A stretch of DNA of 64,000 nucleotides. Origin: Diospyros lotus. Taxonomy: Eukaryota > Streptophyta > Magnoliopsida > Ericales > Ebenaceae. Of this stretch, positions 59,450 to 64,000 are shown in pieces. The stretch covers positions 37,463,192-37,527,191 of the forward strand of contig NC_068349.1 of NCBI RefSeq assembly GCF_014633365.1, written 5' to 3'. How positions within the stretch are numbered: position 1 is the stretch's first letter; each line of letters begins with the position of its first letter. The translations under genes and the position numbers were made by a program. The notes beneath the pieces were generated by a model. That model searched no databases, was not told where the DNA came from, and was given only the letters and a program-made list of their open reading frames with translations.

Positions 59450-60390
59450 TTAAATTTAAATCTCTCTTTACATGTTCTTTCTTTATAGTTCTACTTCGAG
59501 TTGTTTGACTATTTCATGGAAAGCATCGCATAGAGCATCACATTGCCTCATCATATGAATCAAAATACGATGAATATCAACAGTCAAAGGATCTGTCTTG
59601 TTGGTTTCCCTAGGTTTCTAGATTTTAAATTACAACTTAAAAGGGCATCTGGTTTGTTTCTAGGGATTAATTCTCATTGCTGCAGTATGAATCGGTTGCT
59701 TCTTGGATATGCATAATATTTTGGAGTTTAGAATTATGGGTGGACTTCCAACTGTGCATCTTAAATGTGATTGCAGTTAACTGCTATGAAACTATGATTC
59801 AGATGTAGAAACATTTCTTTTTGGAAGGACCATTTTCAGATAAGGGATCATAAGTCCACAAGTTTGCAACACTTACGGAGATAGTTTTGATGGAGTACAA
59901 GGCTTCTCCACTAAAGTTGCTGGTGACCCCAAGGTTTAGAACTCTTATTACTTATATAAAATTTTTGTCATTTGACAGTATTTATACAAAGCTACAAGAA
60001 GTGATGCATGAAAAGAGGACAGATATGAAAGTTAGGGAGTCACCTAGAACCATATGCATACCTTTTCTTTGCGATGCCCAGGGATCCATGCTTTATATAG
60101 GTGCCAGGGTGGCTTATAATAGGTTTTTTGATTTTTTATCATTAGTACCCAAATTTCATACCTGCTTTCTCGGGTTCATATGCGATGCACAGTCAGTAAA
60201 TGCTTTGTTCCAGCCTAATTACTTATCTGAGATTGCATTGTCTCTTAGTTATAGTCCTGTTATGCTGTTATAAAGTAATCTATTTGTTCTGTTTGTTAAC
60301 TGTTGGGGCTTTGTTCTGGGTTTGGTAGCCATCAGTGTGATCCATGCTTCAGAAATCAAAATCAAAATGCAGTTTGTTGAGATATGAACA
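59450..60390 (-). pseudogene. Chitinase unit lacking its whole coding region
   Basis: On the minus strand a chitinase-type promoter flank (60060-60390, with TATATAAA at 60092-60099 in the same context as the other copies, CACCTATATAAAGCATGG) is joined near 60060 to chitinase 3' UTR sequence. The 3' part (GCATATGGTTCTAGGTGACT, then the flank with TTTCTACATCTGAATCAT) matches 61980-62653. The entire reading frame between leader and 3' UTR is gone. This is established by alignment with the intact unit; how the deletion arose is unknown. Plus-strand frames here, such as the one at 59887-60273, are chance frames. Confidence 0.75.
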
Positions 60391-61979
60391 TAACTTAAGA
60401 TAGGAAATTAATTTGCGAGTTGTTATGATATGAATTAAGTTGATCTTATTGACTGCTTAAACTGCTATTTTTCTCGTAAGTATGCGAGCATCCAAGACTT
60501 GGTTAAGAATGAGACATATCATCGACGAAATCTTTCTTTTTGTACAAATGACTTAATCAGAGGTTGACTTCTGTTTTGCTTCACAATCTGGAAAAAAAGA
60601 CACGATGTTTGTTTGTTAAATGAAAAGACAGGCATAAGCTTGAGCTTTGGTACTTTTATCAAACTTCTGAAATGCTCTCTCCTCTTTGATCATCCAATTT
60701 CATCTGGGGTGGGGGGTAGCCCTATTTTTAAGGGCAATCCTGGTTTTTGTGTGGTAATATGTGGTGATTTGGGAAAAAAAGAAATTGTTTAACAAGGCCA
60801 ATATACCATTGCACAACATTATGATTAAGCATGCCAAATATGCAAGAAAGGAAGCATGCTTGATCCTAAAAAAATACCAAGACATTGACACACAAAAGTG
60901 TGAACTTTCTCTTACCAAAAAGCCTTAAAACTTCAATCAAAAGATGGATTTTGGAACCTCCTTAAGGAGCCCTTAAGAAGCTCGTTGCTATGCCTTTAAA
61001 TTCTCCACAATTTAATGGCAAGATGTTAGAAAAAACCAACCAAAAATCTCCCCTTCAGGCTCGTGGTTTCTCCCTCTGTTTCCTCCCCTTTCTCTTGCAG
61101 TCTAAACCTAGCCAAAAGTCTCTACTCTTGAACCCCTATAGGGTATTTATATAGTGGATAAAGTGGAGGAACAAATGAAATAGGGCCATGAAAAAGTTCC
61201 CTAAAACAGGTGCCCCTTGTCTCTAGCATTTCAAAGTTTCACCCGTTTATTAGGCATGGCTGGGACACTGCATACGCGCAGTCGCAGAGCTGCATATACA
61301 TGCCTCCCCTATCAATGGAAACCAAGATGATATAATTCGCTTGCATTTGGACCACTTTCGGTTTCAGAGAAATGGGGTACTTGGGAAACATTCTTCATGT
61401 ACTTCCTGGCTAGTAAATTCTGCTAAAATTTTGACATAAATTCCATAATACAGTACCTCAATATATCCAATACTTAGGATAGGAAGTTAAGCCCCCAAAT
61501 TGCACACTCTTTGTTTCTCACCCCACCCAGATCAGTTCTGGGAAAAGGGAAAGTTTTGCACAGGAAACTACATATCTTCAGCCTTCTACAAATAAAAATT
61601 CACGGTGTTTGGAATTATTTTTTATCCTTTTTTTCAATTTTTGAATTTTTTCTGCTTCTTTTAGTTTACAGCTGAGGCTTCAGGTTGGTCCAATTTGCAC
61701 CCTCACCTTCCCTGCACCCCTTTGATCCCTACTTATTTGCCCAAATTTCTCACATTAAGCCTAACCCTTACCTGTCAAATTTCATTAAAAAATTTGATTG
61801 TTTGGTCTTTGAAGGGGCCCAAAATAGAATTATGTTGTGTAACTGGGCTGATTGCTCGTATTTCTTTCTGGCTTTGGATGTGCTCACTTCAAGCCATGTT
61901 TTTGGCTCATTTTTTACTCAATACAGTTCACTGAATTACAAGGTCACTTAAAGGATTAGTGAAGGAATTATTGTATTAC
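60391..61979. other. Spacer between chitinase units, partly LTR-like
   Basis: No gene is recognised. The block at 61000-61480 has LTR-like texture (GGGTATTTATATAGTGG near 61141, GCATACGCGCAGTCGCAGAG near 61271), suggesting a solo LTR fragment. The frames at 61685-61951 have no recognisable domain. Confidence 0.35.
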
Positions 61980-62653
61980 ACTCATTGATATTAATGTGTG
62001 TGAACTTTATATTATACATAAATATCTCTTTATAGGGTCTTTTTGTACAGATCTACTTGGAATTGTTTCATTATTTCATGGAAGGGAAGAACAGCCTTTT
62101 CTCTGAGTTGTTCTTTGTCATAAAGCAGCAGCTTGTCTCATCATATGAATCAAATATGATAAATATCATCAGTCAAAGATCTGTCTTGTTCAGTTACCTA
62201 CAGATCTGTCTTGTTCAGTTACCTACATTTCTACATATTACATATTACATTTCAACTTGAAAGGGCATCTGGTTGTTTTCTATAGATGAATTCTCATGTC
62301 TGCGTGTGAATGAGTTGTTACTTATTGTGGCGTAATACTTGGGAGTTTGGGGTTACGAGTCTGAGTGCTAACTCTGCAACTTTGATTGTGATTGCAGCCG
62401 GAAGCTATGAGAACTCTGATTCAGATACAGAGATATTTCTTCATGCAATAGCCATAACCTGATGGTGGAATCATGACTCTGTAAGTGTTGTAACGCATTG
62501 ACAGAAAATTTTAAGTCACACTTAGACTTGGAACTCTTTTTTACTTTTATATAGATATATAAAGGATTGATACACAAAATGTAATGCATGTAAAGTGGAT
62601 ACATATGAAAGCAATGAAGTCACATAGAACCATATGAGTCCTGAAGAACATCT
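61980..62653 (-). other. 3' UTR and flank of the intact chitinase gene
   Basis: Homologous to the 3' flanks at 31801-32345 (inverted), 59450-60060 and 27490-27865 (inverted). An internal direct duplication of AGATCTGTCTTGTTCAGTTA occurs at about 62177-62222. The 3' UTR directly after the stop contains TCATATGGTTCTATGTGACT on the minus strand. Confidence 0.7.

Positions 62654-64000
<1,347 letters not shown>

Overview
This is a nuclear genomic window from a flowering plant, most likely a eudicot. The evidence is GT-AG introns, AT-rich intergenic DNA, a WRKY22-type transcription factor, a plant cytochrome-b5-fused sphingolipid desaturase, class III chitinases, LEA_2 proteins, and many plant-type mobile elements. 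A 100-N run (56952-57051) marks an assembly gap. The species cannot be named from the sequence alone.

Intact protein genes: WRKY22-like factor (11748-13052, +, three exons); LEA14 (21832-22426, +, two exons); a longer LEA14-like gene (25651-26422, +) and its paralogue on the other strand (53364-55457, -); sphingolipid delta-8 desaturase (32617-33936, -); ATL-type RING-H2 ubiquitin ligase (47478-48077, -); NHL/LEA_2 membrane protein (50332-51084, -); class III acidic chitinase (62654-63550, -). Most belong to families tied to defence or to drought and membrane stress, but they are separate transcription units, not an operon.

Chitinase family: besides the intact gene there is a full-length copy killed by one stop codon (30904-31800, +), a truncated decayed copy (27052-27460, +), a unit that keeps its 5' and 3' flanks but has lost the whole coding region (about 59450-60390, -), and a further piece of 5' flank (58928-59150) against which a copia element sits. 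This is a local birth-and-death cluster in two orientations.

Mobile DNA, left to right: an AT-rich repeat field with a large foldback (1-4325); a solo Cassandra LTR and a structurally complete Cassandra TRIM carrying 5S-rRNA-like promoter sequence (6555-7469); a probable 2-kb solo LTR with a MULE-like element nested in it (7475-10326); a decayed Ty3/gypsy element with integrase remnant, primer-binding site and long LTR (14219-17270); a Tourist-like MITE (18166-18693); a MULE-like element with long terminal inverted repeats (19208-20996) and two small relatives (10682-10846, 24418-24540); a tRNA-derived SINE (40867-41125); a hAT transposon with 8-bp target duplication and a nearly intact transposase (41690-44846); and a Ty1/copia element with both LTRs (55904-58927). 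Many ends are fixed by target-site duplications read directly from the sequence.

Remaining stretches are AT-rich and hold foldbacks, microsatellites and LTR-like fragments, or nothing I recognise. I found no tRNA, rRNA or CRISPR locus.
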